Of a DNA stretch of 34,912 nucleotides, positions 16,084 to 25,651 are shown piece by piece. Origin of the DNA: an uncultured Ferrovum sp. (GTDB lineage Bacteria; Pseudomonadota; Gammaproteobacteria; Burkholderiales; Ferrovaceae). The notes below the pieces were generated by a model that was not told the origin of the DNA, ran no database searches, and was given only the letters and a program-made list of their open reading frames with translations. Position 1 is the first letter of the stretch. Each line of letters starts with the position of its first letter. Made by a program: the position numbers and the translations under genes. Location of the stretch: the NCBI GenBank assembly GCA_903905585.1, contig CAIVHB010000083.1, forward strand, positions 1-34,912, in the 5' to 3' direction.

Positions 16084-18285
16084 ATGCGCAATTCGCTGCT
16101 CTTCGCTTTTTTCTTGGTTTTTGTACCCGCATTAGGGGTGTTTTCCTATGCGGATCAGGCTATGCCTGTTGCGGGCCCTCAAAAAGCGACTGAGATTGAT
16201 GCGATTCATATGGAAGGGCCAATGAATGGCATGATTACGGCTACTGGACGAGCGGTCGCTAGCCAACCTAATTTAGTGATTACAGCAGATCAGATCCAAT
16301 ACCTAGTGCCAGATGAGCGCTGCATTGCTGAGGGTAATGTGATCATTGAGCGGGGAAAAGACTTCATAACAGGGCCTAGAAGTGAATACAACTTGAAAAA
16401 TCACTCGGGTTCTGTGGATTCACCTGAAATTACTCTGTCTGCAGGACCTGATCGTTTGCGCTCAAGTCGCGCAACTGCTTCATTAGGGGTCTTTTTGGAT
16501 GATCTTCATAGTCGGTTTGAGAATGCCCATTACTCAACGTGTTCTGCGGCAGATGAGGATTGGTATTTAACGGCTAATAATCTAGAACTCGACTCAAGTA
16601 CGCAGATTGGCGAAGGGGAAAATGCACGGATCGTATTTGAAGGGGTACCAATTGTGTATTCTCCTTACATTAATTTTCCAATGAACAGTAATCGTAAGTC
16701 TGGTTTTCTCACGCCAGATTTTGGTAGTACGAACAATGGTTTTGAGACCCTCACACCCTACTATTTCAATATTGCACCAAACATAGACGATACCTTGACT
16801 CCGCGGTTGATGACCAAGCGAGGGCTGATGTTTGCTGATGAGTTTCGTTATGTCGAGCCCGGACTCAAAGGCGTCTTTACAGGTGAGTATCTGGCTAATG
16901 ATCATTTAACAGGTTCGAATCGCTATTTTGGGAGCCTAAAACAAGAAGCGCAGCTAGGGGATGGTTTTGCATTCAATATTAATGCTCAGATGGCCTCTGA
17001 TGACGCCTACTTGCGCGATTTGGGCTCTACAGCCAATTCTGTTCCCAATGCGGCATCCAACCCCTATTTGCCCAGGGATTTTTCACTTACGAAGCACTAT
17101 GATTTTTGGGCGTTTCAATTTCACGCCTTGTCATTTCAAACCTTGAACGATCCTGCTAATCCCATTGTGGATCAATATCGAATGCGCCCACAGTTTGTAG
17201 CGAATTATTCGCGCGACTTATTCGGTGTAGATTTAGATTTCAATAATGAATATACCGATTTTAGACATCCAAGTTTGCAGGATGGTCAGAGATATGTTTC
17301 TGTGCCTTCATTGCGAATGCCGATTAATCTGGGTTGGGGATTCATTGCGCCGAAAATCTCTTTGCACTATTCCGATTACGTTCTTAATGCTTTGCCAAGT
17401 GCAGGGCTCACAGGAAAAAGTATTTCTCGAACGCTACCCATTTCCAGCATTGATTCTGGCCTATATTTTGATCGAGATTTAGTCTGGAATGATAAGTCGA
17501 TGACCCAAACGCTTGAGCCACGTTTGTTCTATGTTTACATTCCTTATAAAGATCAAAGCGCCTTGCCCGTCTTCAATTCAGGGGTGGCTGACTTTAGTTA
17601 CAGTCAGTTATTCTCTGAGAATCAATTCAGTGGACCAGACCGAATCAATGAAGCGAATCAAATAACCGCTGCGGTTCAGTCAAGGCTCATTGATCCAGCA
17701 ACCGGAACCGAATGGATTAAAGGGGTGCTGGGGCAGCGCTATTACTTTGAATCACAGCAAACTATTATCCCGGGTCAGCTAGCGCGCGCTGGCAATACTT
17801 CAGATATCCTTGCTGGGTTGAGTGGGCGAGTGAGTAAAGAAATTACGTCAAGCTTTCTATGGGACTACAACCCTGCATTAACTAGAACAGAAAAGTTTAG
17901 CCTGGGTGGGCGCTACTCTCCTCAACCCGGAAAAGCAATTAATCTGGGATACCGAATTAACCGTGATACTCCCGGACAGGCAGATATTCGCCAAATTGAC
18001 GTTTCAGCAGAGTTGCCTATCGCTTTCGGGTGGTCGGGGGTTGCTCGCGTGAACTACGATACGGCACAGTCGACCTTAGTGGAGGGCCTATTCGGCGCTG
18101 AGTATAATGCGGGTTGTTGGGTTTTTAGGATCGTCACTGATCGTCAAACGGTATCTGCAGTGCAAGTGAACTCAGTGTTATTTGTCCAGCTCGAACTGAA
18201 TGGCATGGGCGGGCTGGGAAAAAATCCGCTTGAAGCTCTTAAAACTGCCATTCCTGGCTACCGAAAGACTAACGAGATTTATTAA
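16084..18285 (+). CDS. lptD: LPS-assembly protein LptD (outer membrane)
   Basis: A protein of 733 residues: a signal peptide (residues 1-23, ending FSYA), the periplasmic OstA/LptA-like jellyroll (about 35-150, with LVITADQIQYL and AEGNVIIERG) and a long C-terminal beta-barrel rich in alternating aromatic strands. With LptE it inserts LPS into the outer leaflet. Only three Cys are present (C80, C153, C678); E. coli has four forming two long-range disulfides, and C153 and C678 lie where E. coli C173 and C725 would be. The start is chosen at ATG 16084, with AGG 5 bases upstream, because it gives a standard signal peptide; ATG 16018 would add 22 residues before it. Its stop overlaps the surA start by 1 bp. 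Confidence 0.93.
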   Translation: MRNSLLFAFFLVFVPALGVFSYADQAMPVAGPQKATEIDAIHMEGPMNGMITATGRAVASQPNLVITADQIQYLVPDERCIAEGNVIIERGKDFITGPRSEYNLKNHSGSVDSPEITLSAGPDRLRSSRATASLGVFLDDLHSRFENAHYSTCSAADEDWYLTANNLELDSSTQIGEGENARIVFEGVPIVYSPYINFPMNSNRKSGFLTPDFGSTNNGFETLTPYYFNIAPNIDDTLTPRLMTKRGLMFADEFRYVEPGLKGVFTGEYLANDHLTGSNRYFGSLKQEAQLGDGFAFNINAQMASDDAYLRDLGSTANSVPNAASNPYLPRDFSLTKHYDFWAFQFHALSFQTLNDPANPIVDQYRMRPQFVANYSRDLFGVDLDFNNEYTDFRHPSLQDGQRYVSVPSLRMPINLGWGFIAPKISLHYSDYVLNALPSAGLTGKSISRTLPISSIDSGLYFDRDLVWNDKSMTQTLEPRLFYVYIPYKDQSALPVFNSGVADFSYSQLFSENQFSGPDRINEANQITAAVQSRLIDPATGTEWIKGVLGQRYYFESQQTIIPGQLARAGNTSDILAGLSGRVSKEITSSFLWDYNPALTRTEKFSLGGRYSPQPGKAINLGYRINRDTPGQADIRQIDVSAELPIAFGWSGVARVNYDTAQSTLVEGLFGAEYNAGCWVFRIVTDRQTVSAVQVNSVLFVQLELNGMGGLGKNPLEALKTAIPGYRKTNEIY

Positions 18286-19673
18286 TGAATTGTTTCTTGC
18301 GTTTATTGTTTCTCCCCTTTATTACCCTCATGCTTATCAAAGATTTACAGGCAGGTGAACTAGGTCCTCGCTTTGATGAACAAGATGTGGTTGCTGGGTC
18401 GAATGCGGCTGCTTCAAAAAAAACAGGGGCAGTAAAAGACGGTAAACCCGTACTAGACAAAATCGTTGCTGTCGTCAATAACGAAGTCATTACTCAAGTT
18501 GAGTTAGATGATCGTACCGATACGCTTTATAAGCAATTTGTTCAAAAATCAGGTCAGACTCCCGATAGAGACGCCCTTCGAAAACAGGTACTTGAGAGGC
18601 TTATCACCGATAAAGTTTTGATTCAGTATGGTCGTGAGACCGGACTGCGCATTGATGATGGGATGTTGGAGGGAGCAATAGGCCGTATCGCTGAAGATAA
18701 CAAACTGGATGTAGCGAACTTTCGTATTAAATTGCAGCAAGAAGGCATTGAGTGGTCAAAATTTAGAGAGGAAATTCGGAAGGAAATCCTCTTCGCTCGA
18801 TTACGTGACCGTGAAATTGATAGCAAAACAGTTGTAACAGATACTGAAGTAGATGCTCAACTTAGATCAGAGATGGCTACGGGGGGTAATGAAGAAGAAA
18901 TTCTGATCTCCCATTTATTGGTCTCTATTCCTGAACAAGCGGATCCTGAGCAAATTTCCCGCAGAGAGGCACGTGCCCGGCAGGCAATGGATAAACTAAA
19001 AGCTGGGCAAAGCTTCTCGCAGGTTGCCGCTACCTTCTCCGATGCGTCTGACGCTTTGCAAGGAGGAAGTTTGGGGTGGCGTCCTATGAGTCGAGTGCCC
19101 TCTCTATTTTCGGGTTTGGCTCAAAGCATGAAGAAGGGTGAAGTGTCTTCTATTATTCGTGCGGGGAATGGGTTTCATATTTTTCAAGTCGAAGACCGTC
19201 GAGGCTCCAAAGTATCTCAAATAGTGAAGCAATATCATTTACGCGAAATTTTGATTCGCTTAAATGCAACGGTGACGGAGAACGATGCCCGTGCTAAGTT
19301 GGCAGGCTTACGTGCAAGATGGCAAGCAGGAGAAGACTTTCAATTGCTAGCTAAACTAAACTCGGAAGATGAAAACCGAAACAAAGGGGGCGATATCGGT
19401 TGGGTAAGCCAAGGTGAAAGCTTTCCTGAGTTCGATAAAATAATGTTTGCTTTGAAGCCAGGTGAGGTGAGTGAAGCAGTGCGCACTCAAATGGGCATGC
19501 ATCTCATTCAGTTGGTGGAGTTTCGAGAAAACGATGTGGGTGAAGAACATCGTCGTTTGGCAGCTAAACAAGGTGTGCGTGCCCGAAAAGTAGATGAAGC
19601 GTTTGACGATTGGGTCCACCAGCAGCGCGATACCGCTTTTGTTGAATATCGTGATAAGAGTCTACAGCCCTGA
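18285..19673 (+). CDS. surA: Periplasmic chaperone/peptidyl-prolyl isomerase SurA
   Basis: A 462-residue periplasmic protein with a signal peptide (cleavage near DLQA|GE, residue 23), the SurA N-terminal chaperone domain (LDKIVAVVNNEVITQVEL onward) and two parvulin domains, marked by ISHLLVSI...GGSLGWR (first) and LREILIRL...GGDIGWV (second). It escorts unfolded outer membrane proteins, notably LptD, to the Bam complex. Translation starts at ATG 18285 within TAATG, sharing one base with the lptD stop, so the client and its chaperone are coupled. The final stop TGA lies inside the likely pdxA start region. Confidence 0.95.
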   Translation: MNCFLRLLFLPFITLMLIKDLQAGELGPRFDEQDVVAGSNAAASKKTGAVKDGKPVLDKIVAVVNNEVITQVELDDRTDTLYKQFVQKSGQTPDRDALRKQVLERLITDKVLIQYGRETGLRIDDGMLEGAIGRIAEDNKLDVANFRIKLQQEGIEWSKFREEIRKEILFARLRDREIDSKTVVTDTEVDAQLRSEMATGGNEEEILISHLLVSIPEQADPEQISRREARARQAMDKLKAGQSFSQVAATFSDASDALQGGSLGWRPMSRVPSLFSGLAQSMKKGEVSSIIRAGNGFHIFQVEDRRGSKVSQIVKQYHLREILIRLNATVTENDARAKLAGLRARWQAGEDFQLLAKLNSEDENRNKGGDIGWVSQGESFPEFDKIMFALKPGEVSEAVRTQMGMHLIQLVEFRENDVGEEHRRLAAKQGVRARKVDEAFDDWVHQQRDTAFVEYRDKSLQP

Positions 19674-20701
19674 CCCATTTGATTGCTCTTTCAGCTGGAG
19701 AACCAGCAGGTATCGGCCCAGATCTTTGTGTGACGCTGGCTGCAGAAGACGCGCTTAAAGATGTAGTAGTCGTCGCTGATCAAAAAGTATTGGCAGATCG
19801 CGCAGATACTTTAGGATTAAGACAGGGCACAGATATCACGTTTCATTTGGCAAATGATTGGGCCGCTGCGGCAACCCCAACTCTGGCTCCTGTATCTTGT
19901 CCGGTCTTGAGGGTATGGCATCACCCATGCCCTTCAGCTGTTGCTGCTGGACAATTAAATATTGCAAATGCGAGGTATGTACTCAACTGTCTGGATGCTG
20001 CCATTGAAGTTTGTCGGCAAGGGCAGGCCTCGGCGTTGGTGACTGCCCCAGTTCAAAAAAGCATCATTGCTGATGCAGGAATCGCTTTTACTGGCCACAC
20101 TGAATATCTTGCTGAGAAAACTCAGACTTCACGGGTTGTGATGATGTTGGTGGGTGGCGGGCTGCGGGTAGCGCTCGCAACGACGCATTTGCCTTTGTCG
20201 AAGGTATCTGCAGCAATCACCCCTCGATTATTAGATGAAATAATCGAAATAGTATTGACGGATCTTCAGCAAAAATTTGGCATAGCTTCCCCTAGTCTTT
20301 TAGTGGCGGGCCTCAATCCTCATGCGGGTGAGGGCGGTCATCTGGGTCATGAAGATCAAGAAATTATTCTCCCTGCGATTGATCGCGCCCGTGTTCGCGG
20401 GGCAAATATCACCGGCCCCTTACCCGCAGATACTCTGTTTACTCCTGGGGTATTGGCTGGAGCTGACGCTGTTCTTGCTATGTATCATGACCAGGGATTG
20501 CCCGTTTTGAAAATGCAAAGTTTTGGCGGTGGAGTGAATATCACCCTGGGACTACCATTCATTCGCACCTCTGTAGACCATGGAACTGCTCTAGATTTGG
20601 CCGGTAGTGGCCGCGCTGAGACCGGTAGTCTGATGGAAGCCTTGGTATTAGCCCGCTCACTAGTTTTGAATAAAAGAAGTTCTTCAGTTTCGCTCAATTG
20701 A
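19670..20701 (+). CDS. pdxA: 4-hydroxythreonine-4-phosphate dehydrogenase (probable CTG start)
   Basis: An enzyme of about 343 residues in pyridoxal 5'-phosphate synthesis, oxidising 4-phosphohydroxy-threonine. The family motifs are present: SAGEPAGIGPD at the start, the metal-binding His residues in TGHTEYLA, NPHAGEGG and MYHDQG, then VDHGTALDLAGSG near the end. The start is unusual. The only ATG/GTG/TTG candidate in place is TTG 19679, giving MIALSAGEP, with no ribosome binding site. CTG 19670, three codons upstream, gives (M)THLIALSAGEP, the length usual for PdxA. It has AAGAG 9 bases upstream and overlaps the surA stop as CTGA, in the style of ATGA coupling elsewhere in the window. Identity is certain; the start is inferred. 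Confidence 0.9.
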   Translation: MTHLIALSAGEPAGIGPDLCVTLAAEDALKDVVVVADQKVLADRADTLGLRQGTDITFHLANDWAAAATPTLAPVSCPVLRVWHHPCPSAVAAGQLNIANARYVLNCLDAAIEVCRQGQASALVTAPVQKSIIADAGIAFTGHTEYLAEKTQTSRVVMMLVGGGLRVALATTHLPLSKVSAAITPRLLDEIIEIVLTDLQQKFGIASPSLLVAGLNPHAGEGGHLGHEDQEIILPAIDRARVRGANITGPLPADTLFTPGVLAGADAVLAMYHDQGLPVLKMQSFGGGVNITLGLPFIRTSVDHGTALDLAGSGRAETGSLMEALVLARSLVLNKRSSSVSLN

Positions 20702-20702
20702 T

Positions 20703-21479
20703 ATGGCGGCTCATATTCCACGTAAGCGATTTGGACAGCATTTCCTAGTCGACCAATCGATCATTACCTCTATTGTAGATGCAATAAACCCTTTGCCTAA
20801 TGAGCGCTTGCTGGAAATCGGACCTGGATTGGGAGCCATTACGCGACCGCTATTGGAGCGAATTCCTAAGCTCATGGCAGTAGAGTTAGATCGTGATGTT
20901 GTTCAGAGGCTTAAGCAGCAGTTTTCGTCTGAGCGTCTAGAGTTATTTGAAGCAGATGCATTGCAATTTGATTTTGAGGCGCTAGGGCCTCAACTTAGGA
21001 TTGTGGGTAACCTGCCCTACAATATATCTACCCCTCTATTATTCCGTTTTGCAGACTTGGCTTTGGGAATGAGGGATGGACATTTTATGCTGCAAAAAGA
21101 GGTGGTAGACCGCATGGTGGCGCTTCCTCGTTCTTCTGACTACAGTCGCTTATCCGTTTTGTTGCAATGGCATTTCCATATGGAGTTGTTAATAGATGTT
21201 CCCCCTGAATCATTTGATCCCCCGCCTAAGGTAGATTCAGCAGTGGTTAGATTGATTCCGCGCGAGCGAGATTCAAACCTTCAAGTGAATGAACATAATT
21301 TACGAAAGGTTTTATCCGCAGCATTTTCGCAAAGAAGAAAAATGCTGCGGAGTACATTAAAGCCTTTATTCTCTGAACAAGAGCTCGAATGTCAGAGTGT
21401 CGTTCCTACGGCAAGGGCTGAGGAGTTGTCTTTAGATGACTTCGTAAGATTGGCTCGCACACTGCCGGTGAATCATTAA
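20703..21479 (+). CDS. rsmA: 16S rRNA adenine dimethyltransferase (RsmA/KsgA)
   Basis: A 258-residue SAM-dependent methyltransferase that dimethylates two adjacent adenines in the 3' hairpin of 16S rRNA (A1518/A1519 in E. coli) during small-subunit maturation. Motifs: the N-terminal KRFGQHFLVD, SAM motif I LEIGPGLGAIT (about 37-47), the catalytic NLPYNISTP, and FDPPPKVDSAVV followed by AAFSQRRKMLR, typical of KsgA. The start ATG 20703 lies 1 bp after the pdxA stop. The gene ends tail to tail with the YgjP-type gene, with the two stop codons overlapping (21476-21479). ksgA is the older symbol. Confidence 0.96.
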   Translation: MAAHIPRKRFGQHFLVDQSIITSIVDAINPLPNERLLEIGPGLGAITRPLLERIPKLMAVELDRDVVQRLKQQFSSERLELFEADALQFDFEALGPQLRIVGNLPYNISTPLLFRFADLALGMRDGHFMLQKEVVDRMVALPRSSDYSRLSVLLQWHFHMELLIDVPPESFDPPPKVDSAVVRLIPRERDSNLQVNEHNLRKVLSAAFSQRRKMLRSTLKPLFSEQELECQSVVPTARAEELSLDDFVRLARTLPVNH

Positions 21480-22222
21480 AAATTTCGGTAACACTGATCT
21501 CGCACGTCTAGTAATTTTGAAATGGGTTTCCAATCTGGATAGATGGTGCTGACGGTGTTCCAAAATTCTGTACTGTGATTCATATGGACAAGATGCGCGC
21601 ACTCATGTGCAACGACATAGTCGATTTCTGCTGGGCTGGCCTTCATTAAACGCCAATTAAGGCGAATCACTCCAGAACGATTACAACTACCCCATCGGCC
21701 TTTGGCGTGGCTGACCTTGATCCCTCTTGGGATGCAGCCTAATTGGTCTGCGAAGTGATGAGAACGTGACCGAAACCATGGGAGTGCATGTGTGACATAC
21801 CATGCGGTGAGCGCTGCCAATCGGTCGCTACATTCTTCCCAAATAGGTAAGGCTTTGAGGTCTCGCAGTTCAGTGTGTGAGAGTGGTCTTGGCAAGGCTT
21901 CATGCGCAGATACCAAACGTAATGGTACTTGGTTGCCCAGCCACCAAACCATATCCCCGTCATTAAATAGCATAGGCGAAGAGCTTGGCGCACGTTCTGC
22001 CCAAGTTTTTAGCTTGCTGAAAATCCAGTCTGATTGTTGATCAATGGCATACTTAATCTGTGATTCTCGCACCCACACGGGGCTAGTGACTGTTAAGCCA
22101 GTAGTATCAACCTTGAAGCCTATTGTTCGACGTCTTGGTGAAATACGCAGCACATACTCTAATTCTTTTCCGCCGATGACAATATTGCACTTAGAGGAAT
22201 GAGAGAAAGGCTTCTGGGTCAT
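21476..22222 (-). CDS. YgjP-type zinc metalloprotease-like protein (DUF45, SprT-like)
   Basis: A 248-residue protein of the YgjP/DUF45 family. It has the zinc-binding HECAH at 206-210 with further His residues in LVHMNHSTEFW, and the preceding KGRWGSCN block (about 174-181) that is diagnostic of the family. No signal peptide or membrane segment is present, so it is probably cytosolic. Family members are predicted gluzincin-type metallopeptidases; the physiological substrate is not established. It is the last gene of the long minus-strand run, starting 9 bp after plsC, and overlaps the ksgA stop by 4 bp. Confidence 0.88.
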   Translation of the reverse strand: MTQKPFSHSSKCNIVIGGKELEYVLRISPRRRTIGFKVDTTGLTVTSPVWVRESQIKYAIDQQSDWIFSKLKTWAERAPSSSPMLFNDGDMVWWLGNQVPLRLVSAHEALPRPLSHTELRDLKALPIWEECSDRLAALTAWYVTHALPWFRSRSHHFADQLGCIPRGIKVSHAKGRWGSCNRSGVIRLNWRLMKASPAEIDYVVAHECAHLVHMNHSTEFWNTVSTIYPDWKPISKLLDVRDQCYRNF

Positions 22223-22231
22223 TCAAATCAC

Positions 22232-23017
22232 TCAAGCATTCCCATCGTCAGCTTTTGTATTGGAGGACAAAGATGATTTTTTTGAAGATACGAGTGCCTG
22301 AGCGGGAGGATGACCGAACTGTTCTATCTGGGCTTCAATCCATTCCTCCACGCGACGCGTTAGACTGGTGGGGGACTCGTCAGCGCTTAATGGCCATATT
22401 GAAGTGCTTACTCTTACTTGAATGGTACCGCCACGTTTATCAAAGAGACTTTTTTTCCAGAAATAGCCTGCGTCGTGAGCGACAGCAATGACAGGAACTC
22501 CTGCTGCAATAGCAACTGCAGCACCACTACTGGCATAGCGCCCGCGAAAACCCGCGGGGGTTCGTGTCCCTTCTGGAAAAATGCTGACCCAATGACCTTT
22601 TTGTAATCTTGCGACACCTTGAGCTTGAACTTGTGATCTCGCTTCGCGAGGGGAAGAGCGATTAATAGCGATGGGTTCGCACATTGCTAAGCCCCATCCA
22701 AAAAAAGGAATACGAAGTAGCTCCTTCTTAACAACGATTGAGGCAGGTGGAAAAGCTTTCATGAGGAAAAAAGTTTCCCAGGCGGAAGAGTGTTTGGCGA
22801 GGATGACTGCAGGCATAGTGGGTAAGGGACTGTCCCAAATGATTTGATAGCGCATGCCTAGAAGAGCAGCAATCTCAACATTCAAACTACACCATATGAT
22901 TGCGAGTCGAAACACAATTTTACTGCCTAATGGGAGTGCCAAAATCATCAATATGGCAAATATGGGGGTAGTGATGCACTGAATCAGAAACAGTGTTAAC
23001 CCACGCAAGGCGTTCAA
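22232..23017 (-). CDS. plsC: 1-acyl-sn-glycerol-3-phosphate acyltransferase
   Basis: A 261-residue acyltransferase making phosphatidic acid from lysophosphatidic acid. It has N-terminal hydrophobic segments (about 5-30 and 37-54), motif I HSSAWE (H76, with Glu at the position of Asp in the canonical HX4D), INRSSPREA and motif III FPEGTR (147-152). The Glu variant is, as I recall, usual in betaproteobacterial members. The start is TTG 23017, supported by AGAGGA 6 bases upstream; it overlaps the gmhB stop as TTGA. The last ~25 residues are polar and low-complexity. Inner-membrane protein. Confidence 0.9.
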   Translation of the reverse strand: MNALRGLTLFLIQCITTPIFAILMILALPLGSKIVFRLAIIWCSLNVEIAALLGMRYQIIWDSPLPTMPAVILAKHSSAWETFFLMKAFPPASIVVKKELLRIPFFGWGLAMCEPIAINRSSPREARSQVQAQGVARLQKGHWVSIFPEGTRTPAGFRGRYASSGAAVAIAAGVPVIAVAHDAGYFWKKSLFDKRGGTIQVRVSTSIWPLSADESPTSLTRRVEEWIEAQIEQFGHPPAQALVSSKKSSLSSNTKADDGNA

Positions 23018-23574
23018 TCGGCATCCTCTGCAATAATTGCGCGAACCGCCTCAGCAAGGTCATCAAAAATCAATGTGCCTTTAGGCAGTCCTCCAGTCGC
23101 TATGGTTTTCTCCCCTTTTCCTGTTCTCACCAAAATAGGTTTGGCCCCAGTAGTTTCTGCAACTTGAAGATCTCGCAACGAATCCCCAATACAGGGAACT
23201 TGGGATAAGGGAATACTATAGCGTTGACTGATTTCTACAAACATACCAATTGCAGGTTTGCGGCATTCACACCCAACATTGGCAGCATGCGGACAAAAGA
23301 AAATAGCTTCTATCCTGCCCCCTACGCGCGATAAAGCATCCATCATTTTTTCGTGAATGGCGTTGAGAGTGACCATATCAAATAAACCGCGGCCCACACC
23401 AGATTGATTGGTGGCTACTACTACACGATATCCCGCTTGGTTGAGTTGAGCGATGGCTTCAAGACTTCCAGCAATTGGTTTCCATTCATCGGGGTGTTTA
23501 ATAAACTGGTCGCTATCTACATTGACCACGCCGTCGCGGTCCAATATCACTAGTTTGTCTTCTCTGGCTTCCAT
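23014..23574 (-). CDS. gmhB: D-glycero-beta-D-manno-heptose-1,7-bisphosphate 7-phosphatase
   Basis: A 186-residue HAD-superfamily phosphatase in ADP-heptose synthesis for the LPS inner core. The nucleophile/acid pair is D12 and D14 in LDRDGVVN. The structural zinc site is indicated by CPHAANVGCECRKP, the GmhB signature that separates it from histidinol phosphatases without such Cys. HAD motif II is ATNQSGVGRG and motif IV is CIGDSLRDLQ. It lies between glyS (4 bp after its stop) and plsC, an arrangement seen in several Burkholderiales. A heptose-containing LPS core is consistent with the lptD gene in the window. Confidence 0.93.
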   Translation of the reverse strand: MEAREDKLVILDRDGVVNVDSDQFIKHPDEWKPIAGSLEAIAQLNQAGYRVVVATNQSGVGRGLFDMVTLNAIHEKMMDALSRVGGRIEAIFFCPHAANVGCECRKPAIGMFVEISQRYSIPLSQVPCIGDSLRDLQVAETTGAKPILVRTGKGEKTIATGGLPKGTLIFDDLAEAVRAIIAEDAD

Positions 23575-23578
23575 GGTC

Positions 23579-25651
23579 TTAGTTTGATAATTTTGAGATG
23601 TCTGCTACGCGATTCATTAAAATTTCTAGTCGGACCAGAAGAGAAAGTCTGTTGTTTCGGATCGCAACATCTTCGGCCATCACCATCACTGTATCGAAGA
23701 ACTGATCAACGGGTCCGCGTGCTGAAGAAAGCGCTTTTAATGCTCCCACATAATCCCCTTCGGAGAGTTGAGATTCAACTATAGGTGAGAGTTTTAGAAT
23801 TTCCTCAAATAGTTGATGTTCAGCCGTCTCAGAAAAGTGTTGTGAGTCAACGCTCAACTTGGGGAGTGGCTCTGCTTTTCGAAGAATATTACGAATTCGT
23901 TTATTCGCAGCAGACAGACTGGGGGCTTCTTCTAATAAACGGAATTGCTGAACGGCTTCTAGGCGAGCCGGAATGTTGTCGAAGCGAGAAGGGCTAGTAG
24001 ACAATACAGATTCAATTTCTTCTGGCGTGAAATGTTTTTCGCGTAAAAGGTTTCGAGCTCTATCCAGAATAAATACATATAACTTTTCAGCGGTATCATT
24101 TGCAATCACACCAATGGGGAAGGTGGCGGCAGATTGTTCAAGCAATGCGGGTAACTCGATGGGTAAGGCGCGTTCCATTAAAATCCGCACGACCCCCAGT
24201 GCTTGACGACGAAGACCAAAGGGATCTTTATCGCCCGTTGGTATTTGCCCAATCCCGTAAATCCCTGAAAGTACATCTAGTTTGTCGGCAAGAGCAACAG
24301 CGCAGGCTGAATGGCTATTGGGTAGATCGTCCCCAGCAAAGCGAGGTCGGTAATGTTCACCGATGGCATTGGCAATGTCATCTGGTTCGCCATCATGTCG
24401 CGCGTAATAGGCTCCCATCACGCCTTGCAGTTCCGGAAACTCACCGACCATTTCAGTGACGAGATCAGCTTTGCAGAGTCGGGCAGCACGGGAAGCCATC
24501 GCTGGATCACTACGCAGTGCGTTGGCAATCCATGTGGCTAGAGCCTCTAGTCGCTCAATGCGATTGAGAACACTGCCTAGTTTATTGTGATAAACGACAT
24601 TGGCAAGTCCAGGGATACGTGATTCAAGTGTTTGCTTGCGGTCTTGTTCGTAGAAAAAACGAGCATCTGATAAACGCGCTCTTAATACGCGCTCATTTCC
24701 ATGAATAATTTCATCTGGCCTATCCGTCTCAATATTTGAAACTAATAAAAATCTATTCAGCAATTTCCCATTGATATCACCAAGAGGGAAATATTTTTGA
24801 TGCTGTTGCATCGAGAGAGTTAAACATTCGGTAGGGACATCGAGGAAGGAGGAATCAAATTCACCCGAATACACAAAGGGCCACTCCACAAGCGCTGTGA
24901 CCTCATCGAGTAATTCAGGAGCAGACAATAATTTTGCCCCCTTTGCAGCTAGATCTAATTGATCTCTGATTTTTTCGCGTCGTTGCGTAAAACTAGCGAT
25001 CACTTTCCCCTCACGTTCCATGGTGTTGGCATAGTCTTCTGCACGATGAAGGGTGATGACGCCATTAGATAAAAATCGATGGCCTAAGGTGGTGTTGCTT
25101 GCTTGGTGCCCCATGGCTTGAATGGGAATAATTTCACTTCCATGCAAAGCGACTAGCCCATGCACGGGGCGAACGAATTGAGCATCTCCTGCTCCCCAAC
25201 GCATCACTTTATGAACGGGTAATTTTGCTAGTACCTCGGTGAGTATTTCCTGAAGACCTTCTGCCAATGCTGAACCCTTATGGGTTGAACGATGAAGGTA
25301 AACTTCTATACCTTTAGTATCGATGCTCGTTTCAAGGTCTTCCAGCGCTATTCCGCATGATCTGGCGAATCCTAAAAGGGCTGGGGTAGGGTTGCCTTGA
25401 GCGTCATGGCCTGCTGCTTTAGCAGGGCCCTTGCGTTCAACTGTCCTGTCTGGCTGAAAGGCTTCGACGCTAATAACCCTGACTGCAAGTCTGCGTGGGG
25501 CTGCATAGCCTTCAAAAGGGGCATGCTGAGGACAATAACCTCGCTCCTTCAAACCTAAGGTGATTCCCTCTGAAAACGCTTTTCCTAATTTGGATAAAAG
25601 TTTTGGAGGAAGTTCTTCGGTTCGAAGTTCGAGCAGCAATGTCTCAGCCAT
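23579..25651 (-). CDS. glyS: Glycyl-tRNA synthetase beta subunit
   Basis: A 690-residue beta subunit of the bacterial alpha2beta2 glycyl-tRNA synthetase. The N-terminus [16 protein letters not shown] is the family signature. Later blocks include [40 protein letters not shown] and [20 protein letters not shown], and the C-terminal part is helical with a DALR-like anticodon-binding region. It contributes tRNA recognition, while the alpha subunit carries adenylate synthesis. The start ATG 25651 lies inside the 3' end of glyQ (8-bp overlap), so expression of the two subunits is coupled. Confidence 0.96.
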   Translation of the reverse strand: MAETLLLELRTEELPPKLLSKLGKAFSEGITLGLKERGYCPQHAPFEGYAAPRRLAVRVISVEAFQPDRTVERKGPAKAAGHDAQGNPTPALLGFARSCGIALEDLETSIDTKGIEVYLHRSTHKGSALAEGLQEILTEVLAKLPVHKVMRWGAGDAQFVRPVHGLVALHGSEIIPIQAMGHQASNTTLGHRFLSNGVITLHRAEDYANTMEREGKVIASFTQRREKIRDQLDLAAKGAKLLSAPELLDEVTALVEWPFVYSGEFDSSFLDVPTECLTLSMQQHQKYFPLGDINGKLLNRFLLVSNIETDRPDEIIHGNERVLRARLSDARFFYEQDRKQTLESRIPGLANVVYHNKLGSVLNRIERLEALATWIANALRSDPAMASRAARLCKADLVTEMVGEFPELQGVMGAYYARHDGEPDDIANAIGEHYRPRFAGDDLPNSHSACAVALADKLDVLSGIYGIGQIPTGDKDPFGLRRQALGVVRILMERALPIELPALLEQSAATFPIGVIANDTAEKLYVFILDRARNLLREKHFTPEEIESVLSTSPSRFDNIPARLEAVQQFRLLEEAPSLSAANKRIRNILRKAEPLPKLSVDSQHFSETAEHQLFEEILKLSPIVESQLSEGDYVGALKALSSARGPVDQFFDTVMVMAEDVAIRNNRLSLLVRLEILMNRVADISKLSN

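Noticed and set aside
22770..22800. Glu instead of Asp in the PlsC HX4D motif as a defect
   Set aside because: HxxAWE is, as far as I recall, common in betaproteobacterial PlsC proteins, and the rest of the active site is intact.
24100..24459. A 119-codon plus-strand frame inside glyS
   Set aside because: Antisense shadow of a well-conserved synthetase gene; its composition mirrors the opposite strand's codon bias.
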